Below are positions 22,967 through 43,800 of a DNA stretch of 64,000 nucleotides, piece by piece (the first letter of the stretch is position 1; every line of letters starts with the position of its first letter). Under the pieces are notes generated by a model. It was not told the origin of the DNA. It saw nothing but the letters and a program-made list of their open reading frames with translations, and did not search any database. Both the position numbers and the translations under genes were made by a program. The DNA is from Ovis canadensis (Eukaryota > Chordata > Mammalia > Artiodactyla > Bovidae): contig NC_091256.1 in NCBI RefSeq assembly GCF_042477335.2, forward strand, positions 42,921,001 to 42,985,000. Direction: 5' to 3'.

Positions 22967-23879
22967 TTATTGCTAATTACTGCTTACTTGTCATACAGCT
23001 GACTTCTTGAAGGTGTATGTGAGGTTTTGTTTCGTTTTTGCATGTGTGAATATTTGTGGGTGGTCAAGTGTTACAGACCTATACCATGGGAACTCTATAG
23101 CTCGGTGGCTGGTCAACATGGCTGAATCCCCATGAAACAGCTGTGCTAGTATAACAGCCTGGTTATAGCTTGTATTTATCCCCAAGCTGCAAACTCCTGG
23201 AGGCTGAGAACTGTATTATTCATGTATGTTTTCCCTGAACATAGTATAGAACGTGGTATGTAGTAGGTGTTTAATAAATATTTATTAAGTAGATCAAAGG
23301 ATGAATTGGGAGGTTTACTACCCATGTGTGTGTTTATAAATGTATGATATATTTATACATACACATATACACACACTTTCACTCTGATTCTCGGGGTCAG
23401 CTTTCCCTTTAGTCTGGCTTGAGCCATATGCAGACTAGGGTTGGTCCCTGGGTATAAACTTTATTTTTAAAACAGTCTGTAAACAGCTGTATCCCAAAGA
23501 CCTTTCTGTGATGATGGATATATTCTATTCTTCATTGTCCAGTATGAGACTAATGGCTACAGAACATTTGCAGTGTGGTTAAGTGATTAAGGGATCGAAT
23601 TTTCAATTTTAATTTTCATTTAATTAGCTACTTGTGACAATTGTATTGGTTAACACTGGTAAATAATCTCCCATGTGTCATCTCTATGTATTTTTCCAGA
23701 TCATATTCAACTGATATGTTCTGGGTTACACTTTTTTGATGGGGCTTGTATGTGGAGTCGTAAGACTTTCTTAATAGTTTAATACCACTTTCTAAATAAA
23801 GTAAAAATATTTGCTGACCATCTAGTGCTTGGCAATATTGCTGGCATTATGGAGAATACAAAGTCCCTACCTTTGTGTG
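22967..23879. other. Intergenic DNA with old repeat traces
   Basis: About 23,190-23,300 resembles a reversed L2 end ('GTAGGTGTTTAATAAATATT'). 23,330-23,380 is a TG/TA-rich simple repeat. 23,500-23,640 resembles an old hAT MER element. No gene seen. Confidence 0.45.
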
Positions 23880-24037
23880 GCTTCTATCTATGCTGCTGCT
23901 GCTGCTAAGTCACTTCAGTCGTGTCCGACTCTGTGCGACCTCATAGACGGCAGCCCACCAGGCTTCCCCGTCCCTGGGATTCTCCAAGCAAGAACACTGG
24001 AGTGGGTTGCCGTTTCCTTTTCCAGCTTCTATCTATG
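23880..24037 (-). mobile_element. Bov-A SINE, minus, with 13-bp target-site duplication
   Basis: GCTTCTATCTATG occurs at 23,880-23,892 and 24,025-24,037. The CTG tail and reverse Bov-A body lie between. Confidence 0.92.
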
Positions 24038-24450
24038 AGGAAATGGAAATGGAAAGATCGAGCATTAAAACAGAAAAATGGACTACACAGCCTTGGGTAT
24101 GGCTCTGCTAAACATGAGATTAAAATCGGTTAACACAATCCTGCTTCACTACATGGAAGCAATCACACAATATACTGTTAATGTAGAGGGTAGAGAACCT
24201 GGACATGTAAAATCTACAGGCCATAAAAAAATCTGTTTAATAGTTCTAAGAGTTTAGGATCTCTGATGGTGTTCACTAATATATGGTTTCCACAAAAAAA
24301 TATTAACTGCCAAGTGGAAAGCCGAGCTTGCGAAGAAATTTAGTTGTTACTTATTAAACAAGTGCTAGTGTTATGCCAAGAAGACTCTGCTGAATAAAAA
24401 TTATTATTACAGCTTCTACTTGATTTTTTAAATAACTCTCTCTTAATTTT
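24038..24450. other. Intergenic DNA, no feature recognised
   Basis: A/T-rich. Nothing assigned. Confidence 0.4.
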
Positions 24451-24451
24451 T

Positions 24452-24782
24452 ATTTATTTATTTTTGGTTGTGCTGGGTCTTCGTTGCTGCATGTGGGCTT
24501 TCTCTAGTTGCGGTGATCAGAGGTTACTCTCTAGTTGCAGGGCCCAGGTTTCTCATTGTGGTGGCTTCTCTTGTTGCAGAGCATGGGTTTTAGGGCACCC
24601 AGGCTTCAGTAGTTGCAGCATGTGGGCTCAGTCGTTGCGGTTCCTGGGTTCTAGAGCACAGGCCCAATAGTTGTGGCACACAGGCTTAGTTGCTCCTGGG
24701 CACATGATATCTTCCTGGATCAGGGATCAAACCCATGTCTCCTGCAGGCAGATTCTTTACCACTGAGACACCAGGGAAGCCC
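24452..24782 (-). mobile_element. CHR-type SINE, minus (long)
   Basis: TTTATTTATTTATTTTTGG tail, 'GTGCTGGGTCTTCGTTGCTG', repeated TAGTTGCNG blocks, and a reverse head 'GAGACACCAGGGAAGCCC'. Confidence 0.85.
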
Positions 24783-24986
24783 AATAACACTCTTTTAAAT
24801 CAAGAATCCTTCAGTTTGAGTCAGGGTTGCAACGCAGTTCACACATTTTTAAAGGATATTTTTTATTTCCGAGCTCCTTTCTTGTTCCCTAGTGCAATGC
24901 CATGCTGTCTGTGAATGTGGAGGGAAGACACCGCACAGGTGCTGGAAAGGTCAAGTTCCTCTCCTTCCCCTCAAGGAACTTAAGTG

Positions 24987-25196
24987 AAGACGTGAAGTGA
25001 AGTTGCTCAGTCGTGTCTGACTCTTTGCCACCCCATGGACTGTAGCCTAATCAGGCTCTACTGTCCATGGGATTTTCCAGGCAAGAGTGCTGGAGTGGAT
25101 TGCCATTTCCTTCTCCAAGGGATCTTCCCAACCCAGGAATCGAACCCGGGTCTCCCGAATTACAGGCAGATGCTTTACCGTCTGAGCCACCAGGGT
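24987..25196 (-). mobile_element. Bov-tA SINE, minus, with target-site duplication
   Basis: CAAGGAACTTA occurs just before (about 24,972) and just after (about 25,201) the element. Confidence 0.92.
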
Positions 25197-25990
25197 ATAA
25201 CAAGGAACTTAGACTAACTTCAAAACAGATGATGATATCACAGGTAGAAGGTGGGAACTTATGAAGTCATAATAACTTTAGACTTTAGTCGTATTCTTGA
25301 CTGTGGTTCAGGATGGTGCAAATATTTTCTTCCTCTTTTTAAATCAGGTACTGTGATACTGGCCAGTCACTGGTAAGGTATAATGGTGTACTCTTTCAAT
25401 AAACTCCTCATTGTCCAACCTGCCAGTGTTAGATGAGTTTTGCTAAATATTAATCACTCTTCACCTGGTAAATAGTTAAGTTGTCAGAAAAAGCCTGATA
25501 TCTTACTATGAACTACATGAGTCCAGTTTTCCTATAGGTTTCTAATGGGCACATCTGATTCTACAAACGTTATATAATGTGTGTGAAGACAGATTCATAA
25601 CATTAAAGACAAGATAGCACCTACAGAAACCACTTATTTATTTGTTGTCACAGAAATAAAGTTTATGGGAAAACCCATCAAGAAATTTCTTTTTTCTCTA
25701 TGAAAATACTCAGTATAAGAAATGGGATCTTGGAAGCAACATGACCAAGAAAATACAGTCTGAGGTCTGAAAGATATCAATACCTTTGATAATAGATGAC
25801 AGTCACCTGCCCAAATGAACCAAATGGCGCTCAGCCAAATAGCCATAACAAATTTCTTGATTTTCTTTCCATTAAGATGAAAGGTAGGTTGCCCATATCT
25901 AGGCGATCTGATCTGCCTCAATGTCTAATAAATATACTGAGGCAAGTGAATGCTGAAGAGATAGCTTCCATATTATCACCAGACACTGAG
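25197..25990. other. Intergenic DNA, no feature recognised
   Basis: Opposing frames at 25,634-25,921 (minus) and 25,796-26,080 (plus) have no recognisable family and no gene context. Confidence 0.4.
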
Positions 25991-26340
25991 GGAAGCAGCC
26001 ATCTGTCAGCAGCAGCTTGGGATGGAGGGCTCATCCCAGGGCTGAGTGAAGGATATGAGGTTGAGGGTCTCCAGGCCTAGGGTGGGCTGGGAGGAGTGGA
26101 GCAGGAAGCAGGTGGGCACACAGGGCCAAGGAATGTGGCATGGTGGGGGGCAGCTGTCACAGCAGCTTGGCTCCGGTAACCAAACTGCATGTGGGCAGGT
26201 GCTGGGCAGGCTGAGTCCACATAGGCAGCGTTTATCAGAGGAGCAGATGGTGGTGGCGGTGTCAGTGGGGGACACTGCAGCAGCAATGGGAGGCACAGAA
26301 AGCCATGGCGGTGGGAATCTGGTTTGCTTTTGGAGAAACC
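25991..26340. other. G-rich low-copy block of unknown origin
   Basis: A purine-rich island rich in CAGCAG/GGTGGG, unlike the A/T-rich DNA around it. Overlapping frames on both strands look like composition effects. I cannot assign it. Confidence 0.4.
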
Positions 26341-26383
26341 CTTTACTTTAAACCTCTTAGCCTATTGTGGTATCCAAGTTTAA

Positions 26384-26441
26384 ATTATTGGGTTGGCCAA
26401 AAAGCTCGTTTGAGTTTTTCCATATAAATGGGAATATTTTG
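26384..26441 (+). mobile_element. Mariner-type DNA transposon end
   Basis: 'TTGGGTTGGCCAAAAAGCTC' followed by 'GTTTGAGTTTTTCCATA' is the terminal inverted repeat of the ruminant mariner family. Only one end is visible. Confidence 0.75.
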
Positions 26442-26639
26442 CATCATTTAAAATTTAAAGGGTGTGATACACTAGTTTAAATTTCATGTCTGCTAATTAA
26501 TTATGAAATGCTTCAAGACTCTAATGCAAAGTTTTGAATGTAACAAGTAAAACTTGAATATGAATAATCAATATTTCAAAGTTTAATAGTGCTCCTCCAT
26601 GGACAGTGTGGAGTCAGCAAACAGGAGACTCACAGAAGT

Positions 26640-26810
26640 TTCTCCCTAGAGGGACTCTACGAATCTTCCAGTCTGCTCTGCTTCATTTATAGATGAGGAA
26701 ACAAACATCCAGAGAGATGGTGCAATTTGCCAAAGGTCCCCCAGCTGGTCACAGTGACAGTACCATGCCCAGAAGTGAAGCCTGCACCCTCCTATCCAGA
26801 CTTCATTTCA
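26640..26810 (+). mobile_element. MIR SINE fragment
   Basis: 'CATTTATAGATGAGGAAACA' ... 'CCAAAGGTCCCCCAGCTGGT' is the MIR core. 26,925-27,070 also looks MIR/L2-like. Confidence 0.65.
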
Positions 26811-27073
26811 CTATGAACAATTCATTGACAATTTACACAATATGTATAATTTCCTAAATAAGATTTAGCAATTCAACTCCAGATTTTCTTAAGCTCATTA
26901 AATTGCTCAAAGTAGCTAATGAAGACTAACCTATGCTGAGCTCTTCCTGTGCTTCCAGTCCTGTCCTCAGAGTTTAGACTATCTCAGTGCATTTTCCCAA
27001 CAACCTCACGAGGCAGGTATCATTTTAGATGTAAATACTCTCAGGCACAGAGAGATACATAGCTTGTGCAAGA

Positions 27074-27279
27074 TCAGTTCAGTTCAGTTCAGTCGCTCAG
27101 TCGTGTCCGACTCTTTGCGACCCCATGAATCGCAGCACGCCAGGCCTCCCTGTCCATCACCATCTCCCGGAGTTCACTCAGACTCACATCCATCGGAGTC
27201 CATGATGCCATCCAGCCATCTCATCCTCAGTCGTTCCCTTCTCCTCCTGCCCCTAATCCCTCCCAGCATCAGAGTTTTT
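27074..27279 (-). mobile_element. BovB LINE, short, minus
   Basis: BovB 3' end only (TTCAGTTCAGTTCAGTCGCT ... CCCTCCCAGCATCAGAG). Confidence 0.9.
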
Positions 27280-27599
27280 CAGCCAATATGCTATCTAACT
27301 GGGACCGCAGCCCATGTCTGTCTGATATTTATGTTTGTATTTTTACCCAGAATTTGAAACATCCTCCCTTCCTACTGTGCATTTCTGTTGGCCTATATGA
27401 AAGTGTACTAATTCTTAGTAATTTGTAGGTACTTGTAACTTCTCACATTTTTGTAAGAAGATTGAAAAATGTATCACAGTGTGTTTCTTGCTTCTTTTAT
27501 TAAATTGGCATTGATTTTCTATACAAAAAAAAAAAAAGACGTACATGAAATAGCATCTTGAGTCCACTGAATCTAGCATTCCTGCAGTTCTTATCTCTT

Positions 27600-28010
27600 C
27601 ACTAGTAACAACCCTTCAGTATCTTCCTTCTCACTGGAGGCAGAAGCCAAAGTCCTTACAAAACCACTGACAAGGCTGCTGGCAATCTGCACCTCCCCTC
27701 AACTCCCTGCCTATCTTCCCCCTCAGGACTACTTACTGTTCCCTCCACCTCTTTGAGATATTTACTCAAATGTTACCTTACTTCTTAGGCTCCCCAGACT
27801 ACCCCATTTATAACTGAAAAACTCCCCCAACCCCAGCATACCTTACCCCTGTCCTGTTTTACATTTCCCTGCCATACTTGTTACTTTCTCTATTTTAACT
27901 TATTGGCTAATCATCCCTAAGAGAATGAAGGCATAATTACATAGTTCACTGCTGTATTCCTAGTGCTTAAGAGAAGGTGCTAAAAAATATTTGCTGAGTG
28001 AACTTAATGA
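27600..28010 (-). mobile_element. L2 LINE remnant, antisense
   Basis: 'GAGATATTTACTCAAATGTTACC', 'CATACTTGTTACTTTCTCTA' and 'TTCACTGCTGTATTCCTAGT' are in reversed L2 3'-end order. Confidence 0.6.
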
Positions 28011-28423
28011 CAAACTATATCCAGGTATGTGCCTTTGTTTCAACTTCAAAATGTAAGCTACATATTCTGAGCACCCTAACTCTGTAATGCCCTGTCATAG
28101 ATCTATTACCTATGGGCAATTCACTAATTATTTTGTTTTTTTACTGTTGAAATTAATTTTCCCCCTCTTCCACTCTGTATTCTTGGTGGGCTCCAGGATT
28201 TCAAAAAGGGGGAATATCAAATTTTTGATAGATCCCTCAGCAATTTAGAGAAAGTGATCTGTACTTTAACTGGTCTCTGTAGAACAGAACTATCATGACA
28301 GCATTAAAAATATAAGAAGAAAAACTATTAGGAAAGTGAAGTCACTATTTGTATTTTCAAGTGGTAAAATAAAATATTGCTTGTAAAAAGGACAAACAGC
28401 AAGATGATGGCTCTTTGAGCATT

Positions 28424-28612
28424 TGTTGTTGTTGTCTAGTTGATAACTCGTGTCTGATTCTTTGCGACCCCGTCTACTGTAGCTCCCAAGCCCCTCTGTC
28501 TATGGGATTTCCCAGGCAAGAACACTGGAGTGGGTTGCCATTTCCTTCTCCAGGGGATCTTCCCAACCCAGGGACTGAACCCCTGTCTGCTGCATTGGCT
28601 GACTGGTTCTTT
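28424..28612 (-). mobile_element. Bov-A/Bov-tA SINE fragment, minus
   Basis: GTTGTTGTC tail, reverse body. The end by the head is lost. A TTTGAGCATTT repeat lies on both sides (about 28,414 and 28,613). Confidence 0.85.
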
Positions 28613-28795
28613 TTGAGCATTTATAAAAGGTTTTTCTGTTGAATGTTGTCTCGGAAAGCCCAGGGTAATGAAAGAAGCCTGGGGTGGGAGGAGGACCTGG
28701 GTTCTTGGGCCATGTAATGAGCAGACTGAGGATGATCTTTGTGATACAAAGCTCTTGACAAAGCCATAACAAAGCCATGACATTTTCTCATGCCC

Positions 28796-29348
28796 ATCTA
28801 AAGTTATTCAGTTCAGTTTAGTCATTCAGTCGTGTCCGACTGTGTGTGACCCCATGGACTGCACACGCCAGGCCTCCCTGTCCATCACCAATTCCCAGAG
28901 TTTACCCAAACTCAAGTCGATTGAGTCAGTGATGCCATCCAGCCATCTCATCCTCTATCATCCCCTTCTCCTGCCTTCAATCCTTCCCAGCATCAGGGTC
29001 TTTTCAAATGAGTCAGCTCTTCACATCAGGTGGCCAAAGTATTGGAGTTTCAGCTTCAACATTACTCCTTCCAATGAATATTCAGGACTGATCTCCTTTA
29101 GGATGGACTGGTTGGATCTCCTTGCAGTCCAAGGGACTCTCAAGAGTCTTCTCCAACATCACAGTTCAAACGCATCAATTCTTCTGTGGTCAGCTTTCTT
29201 TATAATCCAACTCTCACATCCATACATGACTACTGGAAAAACCATAGCCTTGACTAGACGGACCTTTGTTGGCAAAGTAATGTCTCTGCTTTTTAATAAG
29301 CTGTCTAAGTTGATCATAACTCTTCTTCCAAGGAGTATCTAAAGTTAT
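28796..29348 (-). mobile_element. BovB LINE, minus, with 12-bp target-site duplication
   Basis: ATCTAAAGTTAT is present at 28,796-28,807 and 29,337-29,348. The 529-bp 5'-truncated BovB lies exactly between. It is the last ruminant-specific insertion before HNRNPU. Confidence 0.95.
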
Positions 29349-30900
29349 ATTTCATGTTTATTTTTACAATTGATTTAACATACCAAGAATAATTGTTATA
29401 AATTGATATTTAGGTATATAAACTTTATTTTCACAATTTAGTTTTCCCCGGTAAACAGAAATTGCTTTCATGTCTCTAACATTTAAATATGAAGTCATAT
29501 CTAAGGACACATAAACTTAAATGATCACCATAATTACTATATTTAATTCTGATTCATTAGGGGACTAATTACTTATTTTGTGAACATGGAAGACCCCCTG
29601 CAATTCTTTTCCCATTTTGAACAAGGGCAAAGAACTTGAAAAGTTCAAATTTCAGTTTGCTACTTGTTTGTAAGCTCTAAGGATATTATAACCAAAGGCT
29701 AAAATGAGTTTTTGGCAGGGTTTGGAAGTTCCTATTTTGGGTGCTATCCCTCTGCCTCCATCAGCTTGAACTGAGAATTACTAGTACTATACATAATCCA
29801 TTAATTTCAACTCAAATCATTTCACAAATGTTAATATTTCATCTTCATCTATGACAGCACTGTAAAATACAAGATTCTTAAAAGCCATTGAAGAGAACTT
29901 AAAAAATAAAATTTATTAAACTGTACTATGGGAGAAAGTTAAGTGTGTATTTTTCTAAATTTTGAATTAAAATTGGGACAGCCTTGTGCCAGCTAAAGCA
30001 TGAAGCAATATAGTTGAGCTTAGACTAGACTAGACCACTGGCTAGCCACTGTGCAGATTCTCTGGGGTTTGAGACATTCATGTCTATCACATATCTAAAT
30101 TCTGGAAAACTGGAAGAACATTAACACACCTCTTAATTTAGTAAAAGGAAAAATTAAACTTCTAAGACACACCAAAATCACATTTTTCTTTGAGAGTGAT
30201 ATTTTTCTTTTCACAAAATCACAGCCTTTTATTTTTTCATTAGCTTTTATTAGAGCTTTGGCATAATTTTGTCAAAAGTATATCCACAGGAATAGAATCA
30301 AAGTGTGTGACCTAGCTGGGGTCTTATCCTCATTGTTAGTTAAGGGGACTTCATAACTGCATGACCAGGTCCTAACTTGGACAGAATAAACCTTACAGGA
30401 GGTCTGTCTTCTTGGTAGATGTAAAGAAAACACAGAAATGCAATTCTGAGGCTAACTTCTTTGGCCATTAGTACCATAACAAGGCCTGTAAAGTCCGCTG
30501 TGCAGTATGGAGTGGAGGCCACTCTTCAAAAATAAGCATGATCTCCCAAACCCTGCATCAGAGGTCATGGGAGAGACAAAACAAAGGCCCTTCCTGAGTC
30601 TAAAATTCAACTCCCAAGTTAGGATTCAGGAAAATTAAACCAATTATTAAGCAGAAGAAAATCTCCTGCGTATAATGACTGTCAGCTTGTACAAATCAAA
30701 TCAAAATTTTAAGGGTTCTAAGCAAATAGCTGGAGAAACAGATAAGATAAATCTAAAATGGAAGAAGAGGTGGCGGATTCCAGCTGAAATTACCAAGTTG
30801 AAGATGAAAGCATTTGGGTAGAAGCAGCCTCCTGGCCGGAAGGCAAAGAACATAAACGAATATTGCCACCAAAGGGCTGGAAAGGCCAATAGAGGCTGCA
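29349..30900. other. HNRNPU upstream region, no young repeats
   Basis: A/T-rich single-copy DNA. I see no exon or RNA gene. Distal control elements are possible, but no motif cluster convinced me. Confidence 0.4.
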
Positions 30901-30949
30901 GCGGGTCGGTTTAACTGAAGGCGGTTTCCACCTCCTCCATTAGCTGGGC

Positions 30950-39762
<8,813 letters not shown>

Positions 39763-40825
39763 ATACCCAAATAAAACGAACTGATACATATTTCTCCAAA
39801 ACCTTCACAAGAAGTCGACTGTTTTCTTTAGTAGGCTAACTTTTTAAACATTCCACAAGAGGAAGTGCCTGCGGGTTCCTTTTTTAGAAGCTTTGTGGGT
39901 TGATTTTTTTTCTTTTCTTTTTTGTACATTTTTAATTGCAGTTTTAAAGTGAATCGTAAGAGAACCTCAGCATTGTGCACGATAAGAGAATGTGTCAGTA
40001 TTTCAGGGTTCTACATTTTATCTGTAAAATGTGACTTTTTTTTTATCACAACAAAAGTAAAATGTTGCTTTGTACCTGGTGTCTTTTATTAAGAATTTAC
40101 TCCCCCCCATTTCTCACAGAGATAACAGTCGGGAGTCATTGTCACAATATAATAGAAATGTTAGCAACCAGATTCATGTAAGGACTTAGTGGTCCTCATG
40201 AATTGCATAAGACTCTGTACTGCTCATATTACACTCCATCCTCTCTGTAGTTTGCTGAGTAGTGGAGGGGTAAGCTAAATAGTAGTTTTTGACGGTAACT
40301 GGGAAGGCTCTTTCTTTTTAAGTAACGATGGAATTGGCATATTTGGGAATGAAGATAAAATTTGGAACGAAGATAGAGAAGATGGAGTGTATGTAGAAGG
40401 GCTGTTAAAAAATGTAAAACTTGGTTGCATTATTTGTGGAGGCTCAAACTTGTGAAGGTTTAAGTACCATAATTTTTCCATTTGTTCTGCATTTTGATTC
40501 TGAAAAGAAAGCTGGCTTTGCCCATTTCTTATTAAAAAAACTTGTTGTAAATCCAGTTGTCTAATGGGATCTATATGAAGTTAGCTATGTCTGTATGCCC
40601 TTCTCCCACAAAATACTGTATAACTAGTGTGCTTGTAGTAGTTAACTCCACCATCTTTGTAAGCTAATGAAATTGTGAGTCACCCATTTATATCTTAATT
40701 TTTAATCATGTCAGTTCTTGAATGGGTATCTCCTTAGCCTGCTGATTTCTTTTTCTTTCTAAAGAAAGTGGGTGGAGAAATTAATTTAGACGTTTGTTTG
40801 CAATAAAAAGAATTCATTTTACTCT
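39763..40825 (+). other. HNRNPU: HNRNPU 3' UTR (main form, inferred end)
   Basis: An AATAAA occurs 8 nt after the stop (39,770-39,775), too close to be the likely main signal. A good AATAAA at 40,802-40,807 is followed by a T/G-rich stretch, giving a 3' UTR of about 1.06 kb. Longer forms cannot be excluded. Confidence 0.6.
40802..40807 (+). terminator. HNRNPU polyadenylation signal (AATAAA)
   Basis: Canonical hexamer with a downstream TTTTACTCTTGTTTTGGG T/G-rich element. Cleavage is expected near 40,820-40,830. Confidence 0.6.
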
Positions 40826-43800
40826 TGTTTTGGGATTCTCGCCATCAAGGTTCAAAATCCCTTTATGAAACTCCCAAGAGGAGAAAATTTAAGTGTGTGC
40901 TTTCTGGACAGCTTATTCTTTACTCTGCACTTAGAACATTTAGGTTTTAAAAACTTAAATGTATATTGACAATTGACTTAAAATTATGAAGTTGAACTCT
41001 TCCCTTCCCCTCCCCCCTGATGACTTTAAACATTTAATGAGGGGAAAAGGTACTGGCTGGGAGAAGTTAACACTCAGTTTACCATCTTTACAAAATGCTA
41101 ATGGCTGTCCTCAACTGATAATTATATATACATCTATATAATACATGAAACTCTGGGAACAGATGCTTTTAGAAGCCATCATGCAAGCCAGTCAATACTA
41201 CACAACACTGCTAACTTAACTGTAGTTATGTGATAACATTAGATCCCCTAATTGTAATTTTATTGGGTTTGCACAGAACACTTAATCTTCTAAAGGACCC
41301 TCACTTAAGGTGAGGAATCAGGAGTCAAACTGTAGAACTAAAACTTGACATCAGTTTAGTGTTTCATTGGTGTTACAGGTTTCTTCTGGTAAGTATAGGT
41401 TTGTTTATTTTTCTGACTGCCTAGATTTTTGTTTTAGCTATTTTAAGTCAGATTTTTAACTTCAGAAATTTTCTTGTTGAAAGATGAGCTGGAGTTGAGT
41501 TTCAGATGATGGTGTAGGTTCCGTTGAGAATGTTTTGGTCATTATTAACACACTTACCATAGGAATACTTAACAGTATAAGATAGTGTCTCAAGGGCTTT
41601 TGTCTTTTTTAGCAATTGAAACTATCTGCATGAGCCTACTTTTCAGGATGCATCAGTATTACTAGGATTGCATAGACTTGTCCAGGGGGAAAGAGTAAGC
41701 TTCGTTGCTAATCAGTGTTTAGGTGTCCTAAATGTTTTAACTACTATTGAAAAACCTTGGATATACTTTCTAGTTCAGAATTGGTGTATTTTGCTACTCT
41801 GATCATTGCCATGGGAAAGTGATGGCCAGGGGACAATTATGTAGGCTTGTTGTGCCTGTGTAGCACAGAAAATTTGGGGAAGAGAGAGAAAAATGTTGAC
41901 AGAAAATGTTAGGTTTTAAGAAGCAGTTTCAGGGTCAGAATTACTGTTAACTATTACTGTCTTCATTTGTATAAAATGAAACAAATCTAGAGAATATATA
42001 AGAAATTAAGAGGGAGTGTACCATATAGCAAGCAAGAGAAAAAGTTGACGCCAAGTTTGGCAGAACAAGATCTATAAACAAAAAACTTGGTTTACTGTTC
42101 ACCTCTCCCCTTGCCTACATCCCCTCTATGGCAAGCAAAACTGGATGAATTTCTGAACAGATGTCCCAACTACACCTTAGAAAACTTACCTGTGAGACTG
42201 TTGTTTAAGAGATGCTTTCACTAGAAACTTTTGCATATAGTTGATTATACCTATCATCCTGAGGCAAGAATTGGATTAGATTGGTTACTTGTACAAAACC
42301 AGCATAAAGATAGAAATGATAAGTTAAAACTGAAACTGCAAAAGTTAACTCTGATGGTCGGTTACATCTTGTTGCTCATACCTGGCCTTGGGTGGAAAGC
42401 TCCAGCTCTGACTGAAGAGCCTGGGACTGACTAGCCCTAATACACAAACAGCAAGGCAAGACCTTAGGATGAAGGCTGACTCCAACCAGTTTGACACTGA
42501 AGTGACAAGCTACGTTAAATGTAGAAAACAAGCTCTCATTTGCCTTAGGATCCTGTCTGAAAATAATAAATATGAAATTAGTTTTAAACTCTAGCAACAG
42601 GTATTAAGCTTCTTAAAAACAATTTTTTTTCAAGGAAAGATGACTCAGTATTTTTCAACTCTTGGGGAATTTACATTCATGGAAAGATTGTGTGCTGTGT
42701 ATGCCTCAGGTGTGGGAGTTGACATGATTTCCTATGAACTTAATATATGAACAGGCTTTTTATCCTAGGATTGTTTTTTAACAGGTTCCATTGCACAAAC
42801 AATGTTTTGATAGTATTTAAGGCAGTGGTGCAAACACCTTTTAGATAGGAAGAATTGATTGTAGATCTGGAAGTGTGTTTCTGATGTGTTTTGAAAGCCA
42901 AAACCAGGATAAATATATTAAGGAGAAATTAAGGAAGGTATAAACTTGTATCTTGGTAGTCCAAGTTGAAGATTTTGGTATTAGACACAAAACAGTTTTC
43001 ATAATTAACATATAACTTAAAATGTCTCTTTTTTAAAAGAGTAGAGCCTGTAGGACAGAAAAGTCATCCACTTTTCAGCCCCCCCCAAGACTCATTTTGG
43101 AAGGAACTTGATTCTCCTAAAGCCATTTTTCTAAAATTCTTCAGATGTTTGAATCTAAACTTGCTCATATTTCTGGGGCTCTCGAGCTCAAAAATGGGTT
43201 TAGATTTTAACATTTTAGTAATACTTAATGAAAGTAAGGATGTATGATAATGACCTGGCAGTAAGTTGCAATGCTTAGTTTATGTATTGGAACTCTTTTC
43301 TTACATGTGAGTTTTAAGGAACCATTAGTGCTTTAAGAAGCTTAGTAGCTGCTTCAGATCCCTTAAAGATTGGGATTTATTACTCATGTAAACTTCAGTC
43401 TCTCAAAATCATTAGTTGCCTTAAACTGAACTAAAAATGGTTGAGAGTGCAGTATTTTTGTGACAGTGCAGAGCCTTTTCCTTGCATGATCTTGAGATGT
43501 GACTTTTTGGCCGTCAGTCCCCAACTCCTATACTCAAACATACATGCAGGTAATAGATGTAGCCAGTTTAGTGCCTAGAGTTTTATTTGGGTTATTCTAA
43601 TGACCAATTTCTAACTTAGTACTATTAATCGTACTACATGTACATGATTACAAGACAATAGACATTGTTCCCCTAACTACTGTTGAAACATTTAACTAGT
43701 CCTTATTAACCTTGATAATAAAAAATAAATCCTTAATTAATTTGGAAATGACCTACTGGACCGCTTGGTTGTAGTGTGTCCTCAAGTGTGTTGCAATAGA

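Noticed and set aside
27300-27540. Possible second processed retrocopy ending in an A13 run at about 27,524-27,537
   Set aside because: There is no matching duplication at the other end and no recognisable coding sequence, so a plain A-rich tract is as likely.
39770-39775. AATAAA right after the HNRNPU stop as the main poly(A) signal
   Set aside because: Only 8 nt past the stop. The better-placed signal at 40,802 fits the usual transcript length.
42231-42434. 67-codon plus frame in the HNRNPU-COX20 gap
   Set aside because: Short, with no family, no splice context and no conserved motif.
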